Source: a virus | Virus record (IMG/VR): IMGVR_UViG_3300046007_000837 | Span: 1-20,750 of that record | Length of the DNA stretch: 20,750 bases | Reading direction: 5' to 3' (one strand) | Part shown: one piece after another, positions 6,918 through 14,358 of the stretch | How positions within the stretch are numbered: position 1 is the stretch's first letter | How the letters are laid out: each line of letters begins with the position of its first letter | Notes under the pieces: generated by a model | What the model saw: the letters and a program-made list of their open reading frames with translations, nothing else | Told to the model about the DNA's origin: nothing | The model's database searches: none | Program-made: the position numbers and the translations under genes

Positions 6918-6944
6918 ACCCGGCCACAGCGCCGGGTTTTTTTT
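6918..6944 (+). terminator. Rho-independent terminator after the scaffold gene
   Basis: ACCCGGC (6918-6924) pairs with GCCGGGT (6931-6937) around a 6-nt loop, a GC-rich 7-bp stem. An eight-T run begins at 6937. This is a strong intrinsic terminator separating the portal-scaffold genes from the coat protein gene. Confidence 0.92.
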
Positions 6945-6946
6945 AT

Positions 6947-6957
6947 ATTGCACCGTG
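6947..6957 (+). promoter_or_regulatory. Motif ATTGCACCGTG before the capsid promoter
   Basis: This copy differs by one base from the motif at 1825-1835. It contains the interrupted inverted repeat GCAC-C-GTGC at 6950-6958 and abuts the -35-like hexamer. A protein bound here could activate or block transcription of the capsid genes. Confidence 0.35.
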
Positions 6958-6958
6958 C

Positions 6959-6992
6959 TTGCATTTTGGTTTTTAACAAATAGAATGCAACC
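6959..6992 (+). promoter_or_regulatory. Promoter-like TTGCAT-N16-TAGAAT for the capsid genes
   Basis: TTGCAT at 6959-6964 and TAGAAT at 6981-6986 are 16 nt apart, the same hexamers and spacing as the site at 1848. It lies 14 nt after the scaffold terminator and about 140 nt before the coat gene. Transcription would start near 6993, giving a leader of roughly 138 nt. Confidence 0.65.
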
Positions 6993-7010
6993 ATGGCCCA
7001 CCGCTTTTAA
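6993..7010 (+). CDS. Possible 5-codon leader ORF (MAHRF)
   Basis: An ATG exactly 6 nt after the -10-like hexamer opens a five-codon reading frame ending in TAA at 7008-7010. The same 6-nt offset precedes the real gene at 1882. It could be a leaderless mini-ORF in the capsid leader, or the ATG may simply mark the transcription start. Too short to be tested by coding statistics. Confidence 0.2.
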   Translation: MAHRF

Positions 7011-7130
7011 TAGCGACCCTGACCGCAGTGAGATGCTGACGATTGGCTGCCGTAAGCAGCAAGCACAGGCCCAGGTTACTGGCTCACCGACGCGATCAAC
7101 CCTTTTTTTGACTAATTCAAGGAGCACGAA
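7008..7130 (+). other. Untranslated leader of the capsid mRNA
   Basis: About 120 nt with no gene. It contains a hairpin, GCTGC (7046-7050) pairing with GCAGC (7056-7060) around CGTAA and extendable by two pairs with a one-base bulge. A run of seven T follows at 7103-7109, and then AAGGAG at 7119-7124. The T-run has no stable stem directly before it, so it is not called a terminator. Confidence 0.5.
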
Positions 7131-7985
7131 ATGGCACTGTCTCTCTCAAACGCCTTCGTTACGCTCTTCGATGCTGAAGTCAAGCAGGCCTACCAGGGCA
7201 AAGCCCAGTTGGTCGGCGCGGTTCGTCAGCGTCGTGGAGTCGAAGGTTCTACAGTTAAGTTCCCCAAGGTTGGACGTGGCGTAGCAACAGCTCGCGTAAC
7301 GCAGACTGAAGTTACCCCAATGAATGTGGGATTCTCTAACGTCACCTGCACGCTAGGTGATTGGAACGCCGCTGAATACAGCGACATCTTCTCGCAGCAA
7401 AAAGTTAACTTTGACGAGCGCTCTGAGCTTGTCCAGGTAGTGGGCAACGCAATTGGCCGCCGCCAGGACCAGATCATCCTCGACGCGTTGAACGCAGCCT
7501 CCGGCACCGGAACTGTGGCCAACAGCATCGGTGGCTCGAACACCAACATGAACATTTCCAAATTGCGTGAGGCTGCAAAAATCCTCAACACAAAGAATGT
7601 TCCGTCCGACAACCGTCACATCATCATCCACGCCAACAGCTTGGCATCGATGCTCGAGCAGACCTCGGTCACCAGCTCGGACTTCAACAGTGTCAAGGCC
7701 TTGGTTCAGGGTGAGCTCTCAACATTTATGGGATTCCAGTTCCACATTCTCGGTGACCGTTCCGAGGGTGGCCTGCCCATCGATGCATCCAGTGACCGCA
7801 CGCTGTACGCATTCCACAAGGATGCAATCGGCTACGCAGAGGGTATCGCTCCTCGCACGGAAATCAACTACATCGCCGACAAGACAAGCTGGTTAGTAAA
7901 TGCTCTGTTCTCTGCTGGCGGTATAGCGATTGACGCCGAGGGTATTGTTAAAATTACTGCACGCGACACCGCGGCTGCAGCTTAA
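7131..7985 (+). CDS. Major capsid protein
   Basis: A 284-residue coat protein, identified by position right after the scaffold, high-expression context and family look. It shows FVTLFDAEVKQAYQGKAQL near the N-terminus, then VKFPKVGRGVATAR, a segment that in coat proteins of this kind precedes the TLGDW-AAEYSDIF region. QVVGNAIGRRQDQIILDAL and a late DRSEGGLPIDASSDRTLYAFHKDAIGYAEG stretch follow. It would build the icosahedral shell with an HK97-type fold, which is known for the group but not shown here. AAGGAG lies 6 nt before the ATG. The codons look cleaner (C-ending) than in neighbouring genes, as expected for an abundant protein. Confidence 0.88.
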   Translation: MALSLSNAFVTLFDAEVKQAYQGKAQLVGAVRQRRGVEGSTVKFPKVGRGVATARVTQTEVTPMNVGFSNVTCTLGDWNAAEYSDIFSQQKVNFDERSELVQVVGNAIGRRQDQIILDALNAASGTGTVANSIGGSNTNMNISKLREAAKILNTKNVPSDNRHIIIHANSLASMLEQTSVTSSDFNSVKALVQGELSTFMGFQFHILGDRSEGGLPIDASSDRTLYAFHKDAIGYAEGIAPRTEINYIADKTSWLVNALFSAGGIAIDAEGIVKITARDTAAAA

Positions 7986-8000
7986 TAAGGGGAATCACAA

Positions 8001-8279
8001 ATGGCTTACTCTGCTGATGGCCTCAATCTTGTTTCCGGCTCTAAAGCTGGCAACGCACCCCAGGTTTGGGCATACCAGACCGCCGACACCGCAGCCACGG
8101 TTGACACCTCTGGCTACTTCAACACGGCTGCTAGCCTGTTGAAAGTTGGCGATATGATGTATGTCTACTCTGGTGTAGGTGGCACGCCTGCCTACGGCAT
8201 TATGATTGTGTTGTCCAACACCGGAACCGTTGTCGATATGTCTGATGCCACCACCCTTGGCGGCACCGACACCGACTAA
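8001..8279 (+). CDS. Small putative head decoration or minor capsid protein
   Basis: A 92-residue protein rich in Gly, Ser, Thr and Tyr, with no Cys. It reads AYSADGLNLVSGSKAGNAPQ, then YFNTAASLLKVGDMMYVYSG, and closes with a beta-like segment ending VVDMSDATTLGG. Small beta-rich proteins encoded directly after the coat gene are often decoration or fibre-like capsid additions; that role is inferred from place and composition. AAGGGG at 7987-7992 sits 8 nt before the ATG, right behind the coat stop. A terminator follows, so it shares the capsid transcription unit. Confidence 0.75.
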   Translation: MAYSADGLNLVSGSKAGNAPQVWAYQTADTAATVDTSGYFNTAASLLKVGDMMYVYSGVGGTPAYGIMIVLSNTGTVVDMSDATTLGGTDTD

Positions 8280-8297
8280 TTGGTGACGTTGTAAACG

Positions 8298-8333
8298 GGC
8301 CAGCCACTGAGTAATCGGGGGCTGGCCTTTCTT
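8298..8333 (+). terminator. Intrinsic terminator after the capsid genes
   Basis: GGCCAGCC (8298-8305) is fully complementary to GGCTGGCC (8320-8327), with a 14-nt loop, followed by TTTCTT. The interrupted T-tract and long loop suggest partial rather than complete termination. That would let some transcripts continue into the tail genes, which have no evident promoter of their own. Confidence 0.85.
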
Positions 8334-8349
8334 ACATTGAGAGGTTGAA

Positions 8350-8964
8350 ATGGCTTCAGGCGACACCGGAATTCGGATTTGTTCAGATGCCTTGCTCATG
8401 CTTGGGGCCAAGGCAATTACATCTTTTAATGATGGAACAGATGAAAGCTCTGTATGCGACCGCCTGTACCCAAATGTTAGAGACTCCACAATTACAATGT
8501 ATCCGTGGGGTTTTAGTATTAAAAAAGTTCAGCTCTCGCAGCTGATTACAGCGCCAGGTTCCGTGTGGAGATATGAGTACCAACTGCCAGGCGACAGGCT
8601 AGCCAGCCCCAGGGCGGTCTTTGAGACCAACGCCGTAGGTGGGTACCCGGTCAAGGATTGGGAGATCCAGGGCGACAGACTGCTAACAAACCTAACATCT
8701 GTATACATAGACTATCAATACTCGGTTCCAGAGTATGCGATGCCAGCATATTTTGTTCAGCTGCTTAAGTACCAGATGGCGTGGCACATAGCGGAGACGA
8801 TTACTGAGCAGCAAGAAAAATCTACCAAGTGGCAGCGCGTGGCGCTGGGTGACCCATCAGAGAATATGCGGGGTGGATACTTTAGAGTTGCCGCCAACAT
8901 TGATGGCCAAAACCAACCCACCAGGGTCATTGAAGACTTCAGCTTAATTGCAGTGAGAAACTAA
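8350..8964 (+). CDS. Tail tubular protein A (adaptor), T7 gp11-like
   Basis: A 204-residue protein, near T7 gp11 in length (196). It would form the ring joining portal to nozzle. It has the family N-terminus ICSDALLMLGAKAITSF and DGTDESSVCDRLYPNVRDS, followed by YPWGFSIKKVQL and YEYQLPGDRLASPRAVFE. The C-terminal half includes YIDYQYSVPEYAMPAYFVQLL and a helix ending in AETITEQQEKSTKW. GAGAGG at 8339-8344 lies 5 nt before the ATG. The stop overlaps the next ATG by one base (TAATG). Confidence 0.93.
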   Translation: MASGDTGIRICSDALLMLGAKAITSFNDGTDESSVCDRLYPNVRDSTITMYPWGFSIKKVQLSQLITAPGSVWRYEYQLPGDRLASPRAVFETNAVGGYPVKDWEIQGDRLLTNLTSVYIDYQYSVPEYAMPAYFVQLLKYQMAWHIAETITEQQEKSTKWQRVALGDPSENMRGGYFRVAANIDGQNQPTRVIEDFSLIAVRN

Positions 8965-11183
8965 TGCCGCGCTTTGTCGAGTTTCAAACCAACTTCTCTA
9001 CGGGTGAGCTCGATCCTTTGCTGCGTGCTAGGGTGGACCTGCAGTCATATAACAACGCATTGGCCAAGGCGACCAACGTCTTGATTCAGCCCCAGGGCGG
9101 CCTGCGTCGCCGGCCCGGTACTAAGCATATTCTCGAGCTACCAAACAGCTCCACACCATCTGCCGGCAACGGCGTGCGCCTGGTCCCGTTTCAGTTCTCG
9201 GTAGATGATAGCTATATGCTGTGCTTTACGCACAACCGTATGTATGTCATCAAGAATGGTGCGGCTGTATCAAACATCAATGCTAGCGGCAATAACTACC
9301 TGACCACCACAATTGGCTCTTCAATCGTTGATGATATGTGCTGGACACAATCGGCCGACACATTGATTGTCGTCCACCCTGACCTACAGCCAATCAAGAT
9401 CGTGCGCGGCGCATCTGACTCAAGCTGGACGGCCAACACGATCACGTTTGATTCAATTCCAAAGTATGCGTTTGAACTGGACTCGCACATTCACGTTGGC
9501 AGCAAATTGTCTGTGAGTGCCGTGTCTGGAAACGTAGAGCTCACTGCAACAAACACGCACAACACAAGTGGAACAGCGCAGGCCGGAAGTTCAAACACCA
9601 TCACGCTGAAGTCGGCCTCAAGTGCAACAGATGACATCTATGTCGGTATGTTCATCGAGATCACATCTGGCGCAGGTGCTGGACAGACTCGATTGTGTGA
9701 GGACTACAACGGCACAACGAAGGTTCTTACGGTGAGTCCGGCCTGGACTACCGCACCAAACAACACAAGTCAGTACGATATCGCTTCTTTTAAGGCGGCA
9801 GCTGTTGATCAATACATCAACGCTCAACCGCAAGGCCGCGCTCGGATTGTTGAGGTCTTGAGTGATACCAAGGTCCGAGCGGTTACTGAGTACCCATTTT
9901 TTTCAACCAGTGACATTGACCCAGGCAAATGGGAAATTGAACATGGCTACGAAGACGCCTGGTCTGCCACACGCGGCTGGCCGCGTACGGTGACGTTCCA
10001 TGAGGGCCGGCTGTATTTTGGTGGCAGCAAATCGCGCCCATCAACCATCTGGGGTTCAAAGATTGGGCTGTTCTATGAGTTCGTCCCAACTGAATCATTG
10101 GACGACGACGCTGTCGAGGCGACGCTTGACACCAACGAACTTAACGTCATCACAGACATCATCAGCTCGCGGGACTTCCAGGTGTTCACCACCGGCGGCG
10201 AATTCTATGTGCCACAGCAGGGAACAGACCCTGTTACCCCGCTGACGTTTACATTTAAGAACGTCTCGCGCAATGGCACCAAACCAGGCACCAGGGTGCA
10301 ATCTGTTGAAACTGGATCGGTCTACATCCAGCGCCAGGGCAAGTCATTAAACGAGTTTGTGTTCTCGGACACGCAGCTCACCTACATCACGCAGCGCATC
10401 TCGCTGCTAGCTGGCCACTTACTCAAGGGCCCGCAACGTATAGCTATGCGGCGTGCGTCGTCCACCGAAGAGGGCGACCTGCTATTGATTACAAATACAG
10501 ACGACGGATCGATGTCTGCATTTGCAATTATGCGCAGCCAACAAATTACAGCCCCATCAGAGTTCACCACAGATGGAGAATTTATTGATGTTGGTGTAGA
10601 TATTACTGATATCTACTGCGTTACAAAGCGCGTGTTTAATGGCACGACGCGGTACTTTGTGGAGTTGTTTGGATACGATTACTTTACAGACTGTGCGTTT
10701 GTTGGTGGCTCCGCAGGTGGAATTGGGTCTGGGTTGCCACACATTGGCAAGAGCTTAAATGTCATATGTGATGGCGTGCCACAATCTAACGAAACAGTGT
10801 CTGCTGGTGGCGCTATTACATTTGACCGAGAGTCTGTCACTAGCTACGAGGCTGGATTGCCAATCACGGTGTACGTTAAAACAATGCCCGTAGAGATTAA
10901 GCTGCAAACTGGCAGCCGGGTGTCGTTCAAAAAACGTATTGTTGAAATTAGCGCAATAGTTCAAGACACACAGAACCTAGAAATCAATAACCAGCTGATT
11001 GAGTTTCGGTTATTAGACAACCCACTTTTAGATTTGCCTGTCCCAACATTTACGGGAATTAAGCGTGTCAACGGCGCGTTAGGTTATGGGCGCGAGCAGG
11101 CCATTCAAATTGAACAAACCCTGCCGCTAAAAATGAACTTGCTGGGCCTCGATTATCGCGTGGCCGTCAACTCGGGGACATAG
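8964..11183 (+). CDS. Tail tubular protein B (nozzle), T7 gp12-like
   Basis: A 739-residue nozzle protein (T7 gp12 is 794). It has the strong family N-terminus FQTNFSTGELDPLLRARVDL and NVLIQPQGGLRRRPGTKHI, and the central signature GWPRTVTFHEGRLYFGGS and STIWGSKIGLFYEF (about 338-373). It would form the hexameric nozzle at the tail tip, carrying the fibres and gating DNA. Residues about 204-274 look like an inserted beta domain (see findings). Translation is probably coupled to tail protein A through TAATG. Confidence 0.95.
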   Translation: MPRFVEFQTNFSTGELDPLLRARVDLQSYNNALAKATNVLIQPQGGLRRRPGTKHILELPNSSTPSAGNGVRLVPFQFSVDDSYMLCFTHNRMYVIKNGAAVSNINASGNNYLTTTIGSSIVDDMCWTQSADTLIVVHPDLQPIKIVRGASDSSWTANTITFDSIPKYAFELDSHIHVGSKLSVSAVSGNVELTATNTHNTSGTAQAGSSNTITLKSASSATDDIYVGMFIEITSGAGAGQTRLCEDYNGTTKVLTVSPAWTTAPNNTSQYDIASFKAAAVDQYINAQPQGRARIVEVLSDTKVRAVTEYPFFSTSDIDPGKWEIEHGYEDAWSATRGWPRTVTFHEGRLYFGGSKSRPSTIWGSKIGLFYEFVPTESLDDDAVEATLDTNELNVITDIISSRDFQVFTTGGEFYVPQQGTDPVTPLTFTFKNVSRNGTKPGTRVQSVETGSVYIQRQGKSLNEFVFSDTQLTYITQRISLLAGHLLKGPQRIAMRRASSTEEGDLLLITNTDDGSMSAFAIMRSQQITAPSEFTTDGEFIDVGVDITDIYCVTKRVFNGTTRYFVELFGYDYFTDCAFVGGSAGGIGSGLPHIGKSLNVICDGVPQSNETVSAGGAITFDRESVTSYEAGLPITVYVKTMPVEIKLQTGSRVSFKKRIVEISAIVQDTQNLEINNQLIEFRLLDNPLLDLPVPTFTGIKRVNGALGYGREQAIQIEQTLPLKMNLLGLDYRVAVNSGT
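9573..9785 (+). other. Inserted beta-domain-like segment in the nozzle gene
   Basis: Residues about 204-274 of the nozzle protein are rich in Gly, Ser, Thr and Asn. They carry the pattern TITLKSASSATDD, then IEITSGAGAGQTR, then a YNGTTKVLTV strand and W-T-x-x-P-N-N-T-S. This resembles a small beta module found in various phage tail and baseplate proteins and reads as an insertion between core segments of the family. Confidence 0.5.
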
Positions 11184-11185
11184 AC

Positions 11186-11788
11186 ATGGCAGTCACAGCT
11201 GGTCAAATGTATGGTGTAGCTGGGCTCATTTCTGCCTACGGCCAATCGGAGGCGATGAAGGCCCAGGGCATCTACAATCAAACCGCCTATCTTCTGCAGG
11301 CTAGAGACACGTTGGCCATAGCTGGCGTGCGGTCCGAGATGGACTTGCAATACGCAGAAATTCAAGCCGGACGCCTGCTCAAGAAAGCGGAGGTCGAGGC
11401 ACAAAATTACACCATCGCTGGCAACTCACTGCTAAAAAATATGAGGGCCACAAATGCGGCCATGCGTGCCAGGGCGGCGGCGTCTGGCGTGTCCTATGCC
11501 GAGGGGTCGGTTGCAGCTGTACAGAGAGAGAACGTGGCGGCCACATACAGAGACGTTGGCATCACAGACCTCAACGCGTTGACAGCCAGGGTGATGGGAT
11601 TCGAGGACGCAAGCGCAATGTTGCAGTCAGCAGAAATGCAAAACATTTTGACCCAATACTCAGCGGAGCGCCAGGCTGGCCAATACGAAATGGCAGGCGC
11701 AACTGGCCGCAGAATGAGCGGTCTCATGGCAGACGCAACCCTGGTCTCTGGTGCAATTCAGGGCGGCAAAACAATTTCAAAGGCATAG
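11186..11788 (+). CDS. Internal virion protein, T7 gp14-like
   Basis: A 200-residue protein, almost the same length as T7 gp14 (196) and in the same order directly after the nozzle gene. It is helical and Ala-rich. It has a short apolar start (MYGVAGLISAYGQ), then NTIAGN-type NYTIAGNSLLKNMRATNAAMR and an RAAASGVSYAEGSVAAVQRE segment that resembles the family core. It is expected to be ejected first and form a pore in the outer envelope. The ATG lies 2 nt after the nozzle stop with only a weak GGGGA upstream. Confidence 0.82.
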   Translation: MAVTAGQMYGVAGLISAYGQSEAMKAQGIYNQTAYLLQARDTLAIAGVRSEMDLQYAEIQAGRLLKKAEVEAQNYTIAGNSLLKNMRATNAAMRARAAASGVSYAEGSVAAVQRENVAATYRDVGITDLNALTARVMGFEDASAMLQSAEMQNILTQYSAERQAGQYEMAGATGRRMSGLMADATLVSGAIQGGKTISKA

Positions 11789-11791
11789 AAC

Positions 11792-13519
11792 ATGGCAGAG
11801 CGAAGAATTGAGTCTGGTCGCGCACAGATTGCTGGGGTTGGCGGGGCGCCTCTGCAGCGGGTGGCTATGCCCCAGGTTGATTACGTTGGGGTGCGCGCCG
11901 AGGGTCAGGCGGCCGGCCAGCTATCACAGCTGCTAGAAAGAATGAGCTCCACTCTCTTTAAGGAGGCAGGCGAGCTGCGCCAAAAAGAGGGCCTGGAGTT
12001 TGTGGCCACAAATCCAATTACCCCAGAACAGCTTGAGGCCGCAAAAGGCGGCAGCATTCAGCCACTAGGCTTAGGCGGCGGTCTTTCTATTTTTGACCAA
12101 GCAGTTCGCAAGGCAAGGGCCATAGAGATTTCTGGTCACTTTGAAATGGAAGGGCGCAACGAGCTTACAAAACTGCTCACGCAAGTTGAAACTGGGCAGG
12201 CGACATCCGCTGACGTTGAAACAAAAATTAAGGCTTTCACTGATGGTTTTAGTCCGGTTATTACAAAAATCGACCCAGAGGCTACGTTTAAGTTTAGGGC
12301 CACAATGGCCACCCAGGGCAACGCAATTTTAAAGTCGGCATACGAGACAGAGCTCAAGCGCGCCAAGAACCAGCGAATCGCCAAGTTTGACATGGACTTT
12401 GACAATCAGATGAGATTGCTGGAGGCGGCTGTGGCGCAAGACCCAAACAACATAGAGGGCATAGCTTCCGTCGCTCGCAATAATATTCAACTGCAGTCAC
12501 TGATATTTGGCGACGCGGCCATACAGAAAGATTATTCCACTAAGTTTGAGGCCGGCTTGCGCAACGCCAAGATTAACGCGCTCACCAAAGTGCTGACCTC
12601 AGATGAGTTTATGGTTAACCCAGACGAAACATTATCTAAAATTCGTCAGGGAGAAATTGGTAACTTAAGCCCCGTACTAAAGCAGATGATTAACACTGAC
12701 TTTGACGCCGTGGCCAAGGTAACAGCAAACTTTATGGTGGCCGCAAACCAGCGCGATACACTGGCAAAACAAAAAATAGACCGCAACAAGAGAGAGGGCG
12801 AGGCCGCCGCAATTAACTTGCTCGAGCAAATATTTCCGCTGCCAGACGGAGACCCACGGCGAACAGCTTTGGTTTCACAATTGGTTGAACTGCCCCCCGG
12901 CTCTGTTCCAATTGGTACACTGAAAGACTTGCTAGATCCAAACGTGCGCAGCAACCCAATGGTGCTTGGAAATATTTACAATTTAATTGACAAAGGCGCC
13001 ATCAATACTAAGGAACAAATTGACGCATACGTTGGCAAGGGCATCGGAGGCAACGACTATGTGTCTCTGATTAAGTATCTTAATGCAGACGACAGACGAG
13101 ACAAGCGAGACCTGCAGCAGGGTATCTCCAGGCTCGCTGGCATCCCGGTTATACCTGGCCAGATGATTGTGCTCGACCCCAAGGGAACTGAGTTTCAGCG
13201 CCGCCAGGAGCTCGAGTCCGAGGCCCTGCGCATTCAGGCAGACGCGGCCAAGGGAGGGGTATCTCTAACCACGTCGCAAATCTTGCAGCAGCTCGAGACC
13301 AACATTGCAACCAGACGTAACAGTGAGGCTGCCACCAGAGCTGCCCAGTCCCTTGGGGTCTACGAGAAAAAAGATTGGATTGGCGGCCCGATTACTAGAG
13401 ACAATCTCCCAGCTCTTGAGCGCAAGGCCGGAACAGACAAAAACAAACTAAACGAGCTGAACCGTATTAAGACGCTGCTTGATCAAAAAGAAGGCATCAC
13501 AGCTGGAGGTGCAAGATAA
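11792..13519 (+). CDS. Internal virion protein, gp15-like
   Basis: A 575-residue, mostly helical, Gln/Ala/Lys/Asp-rich protein in the place of T7 gp15 (747 residues). Notable parts are an N-terminal leader with GVGGAPLQRVAMPQVDYVGV, a helical region containing KEAGELRQKEGLEFVATNPITPEQ, repeats of alpha-helical pairs through about residue 340 (RAKNQRIAKFDMDFDNQMRL), and a C-terminal helical bundle. By analogy it would join the ejection tube that spans the periplasm. No enzymatic motif is evident. The gene starts 3 nt after the previous stop and ends in a TAATG overlap. Confidence 0.75.
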   Translation: MAERRIESGRAQIAGVGGAPLQRVAMPQVDYVGVRAEGQAAGQLSQLLERMSSTLFKEAGELRQKEGLEFVATNPITPEQLEAAKGGSIQPLGLGGGLSIFDQAVRKARAIEISGHFEMEGRNELTKLLTQVETGQATSADVETKIKAFTDGFSPVITKIDPEATFKFRATMATQGNAILKSAYETELKRAKNQRIAKFDMDFDNQMRLLEAAVAQDPNNIEGIASVARNNIQLQSLIFGDAAIQKDYSTKFEAGLRNAKINALTKVLTSDEFMVNPDETLSKIRQGEIGNLSPVLKQMINTDFDAVAKVTANFMVAANQRDTLAKQKIDRNKREGEAAAINLLEQIFPLPDGDPRRTALVSQLVELPPGSVPIGTLKDLLDPNVRSNPMVLGNIYNLIDKGAINTKEQIDAYVGKGIGGNDYVSLIKYLNADDRRDKRDLQQGISRLAGIPVIPGQMIVLDPKGTEFQRRQELESEALRIQADAAKGGVSLTTSQILQQLETNIATRRNSEAATRAAQSLGVYEKKDWIGGPITRDNLPALERKAGTDKNKLNELNRIKTLLDQKEGITAGGAR

Positions 13520-14358
13520 TGTCGTGGTCTGAAATTGAAAACGCATACTTGGACCGCCTGGCGGCATATGAATTTCCTGGCACGCCACCGGCAGAACAAG
13601 AGCCGGCCAAGGGACCAGAGGTAACAGAGCCCAGTGAGGCACCAGCTGAGATGAAGGCGTATGACCCAACCACGCGTGAGCGGATTGCATCGTTTTTGCA
13701 AGCTGGTTTTGAGGGTTTGGGCATGGATCGTTCAAGCGCACGCAAAAACGCTCAAAGCATTATTGGTGGCCCGTCATCTGGTGGGCCGCTGGGCATAGGT
13801 ATTGCTGACATTGTGCCGTTGATAGGAACCGCGCTGCAGACTGAAGAGGCTAGCCGCAACCTGGGAAATGCCGCAACGCTGGCCAAGCAAGGCGATATGG
13901 CCGGCGCTGCCATCGAGGCAGGTATCGGTGCTGTCGGTATGCTCCCTGGCGCAATTGGCACGGTTCAGCTTGGCAAGCAAGCAAAAAAGATGGCCACCGA
14001 AATTGCTAAGACACCACCTGTTGGCGCAATCAATACTTGGATTTCGCGCGATGAGTTTACTGCCTACCGAAACCAGCCAAGGCAGTTACAAGGCTTTAAG
14101 ACTATCGGCCCGAACAAGGGTTTTGACGAGCAAAAATACAAGCACGCGGAATTCTTAGAGGTCAAGCTAGACGATGGTACGACTTTTTATGATGCGATTC
14201 GTGGTCTAAACAAGTCTCATGCGCTGTCGCGTGCGTTTGGTAATTGGCCTGCCGCGTCCGAGATTAGACCTCTTGCGCGCCTTGAGGCCGAAAAGGCTGA
14301 CCCGTCTCTTGTCAAAGAGGTTGATGCAGCAATGGGCGTATCTAAGGGGAAAAAATAA
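13519..14358 (+). CDS. Unassigned internal virion protein with Gly-rich hydrophobic core
   Basis: A 279-residue protein lying between the gp15-like and gp16-like genes, where T7 has none. It has an acidic Pro/Glu-rich N-terminus (about 20-45) and a helical RERIASFLQAGFEGLGM region. A Gly/Ala-rich apolar part follows at about 84-150 (GPLGIGIADIVPLIGTAL; AAIEAGIGAVGMLPGAIG) that could insert in a membrane. A soluble C-terminal domain carries IRGLNKSHALSRAFGNWPAA. The function is unknown. Similar Gly-rich blocks occur in large phage polyvalent proteins, so it may be a split part of one. GGAGG at 13505-13509 supports the start. Confidence 0.75.
   Translation: MSWSEIENAYLDRLAAYEFPGTPPAEQEPAKGPEVTEPSEAPAEMKAYDPTTRERIASFLQAGFEGLGMDRSSARKNAQSIIGGPSSGGPLGIGIADIVPLIGTALQTEEASRNLGNAATLAKQGDMAGAAIEAGIGAVGMLPGAIGTVQLGKQAKKMATEIAKTPPVGAINTWISRDEFTAYRNQPRQLQGFKTIGPNKGFDEQKYKHAEFLEVKLDDGTTFYDAIRGLNKSHALSRAFGNWPAASEIRPLARLEAEKADPSLVKEVDAAMGVSKGKK

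Noticed and set aside
7103-7109. Terminator at the seven-T run before the coat gene
   Set aside because: No stable stem directly precedes the run; termination here would silence the coat gene.
6955-7284. Plus-strand frame across the capsid leader into the coat gene
   Set aside because: Overlaps the coat gene in another frame, lacks a ribosome site and would read through the promoter-like site.
7995-8489. 164-codon antisense frame across the decoration gene and terminator
   Set aside because: It runs through a strong plus-strand terminator hairpin and two well-supported genes; composition is not protein-like.
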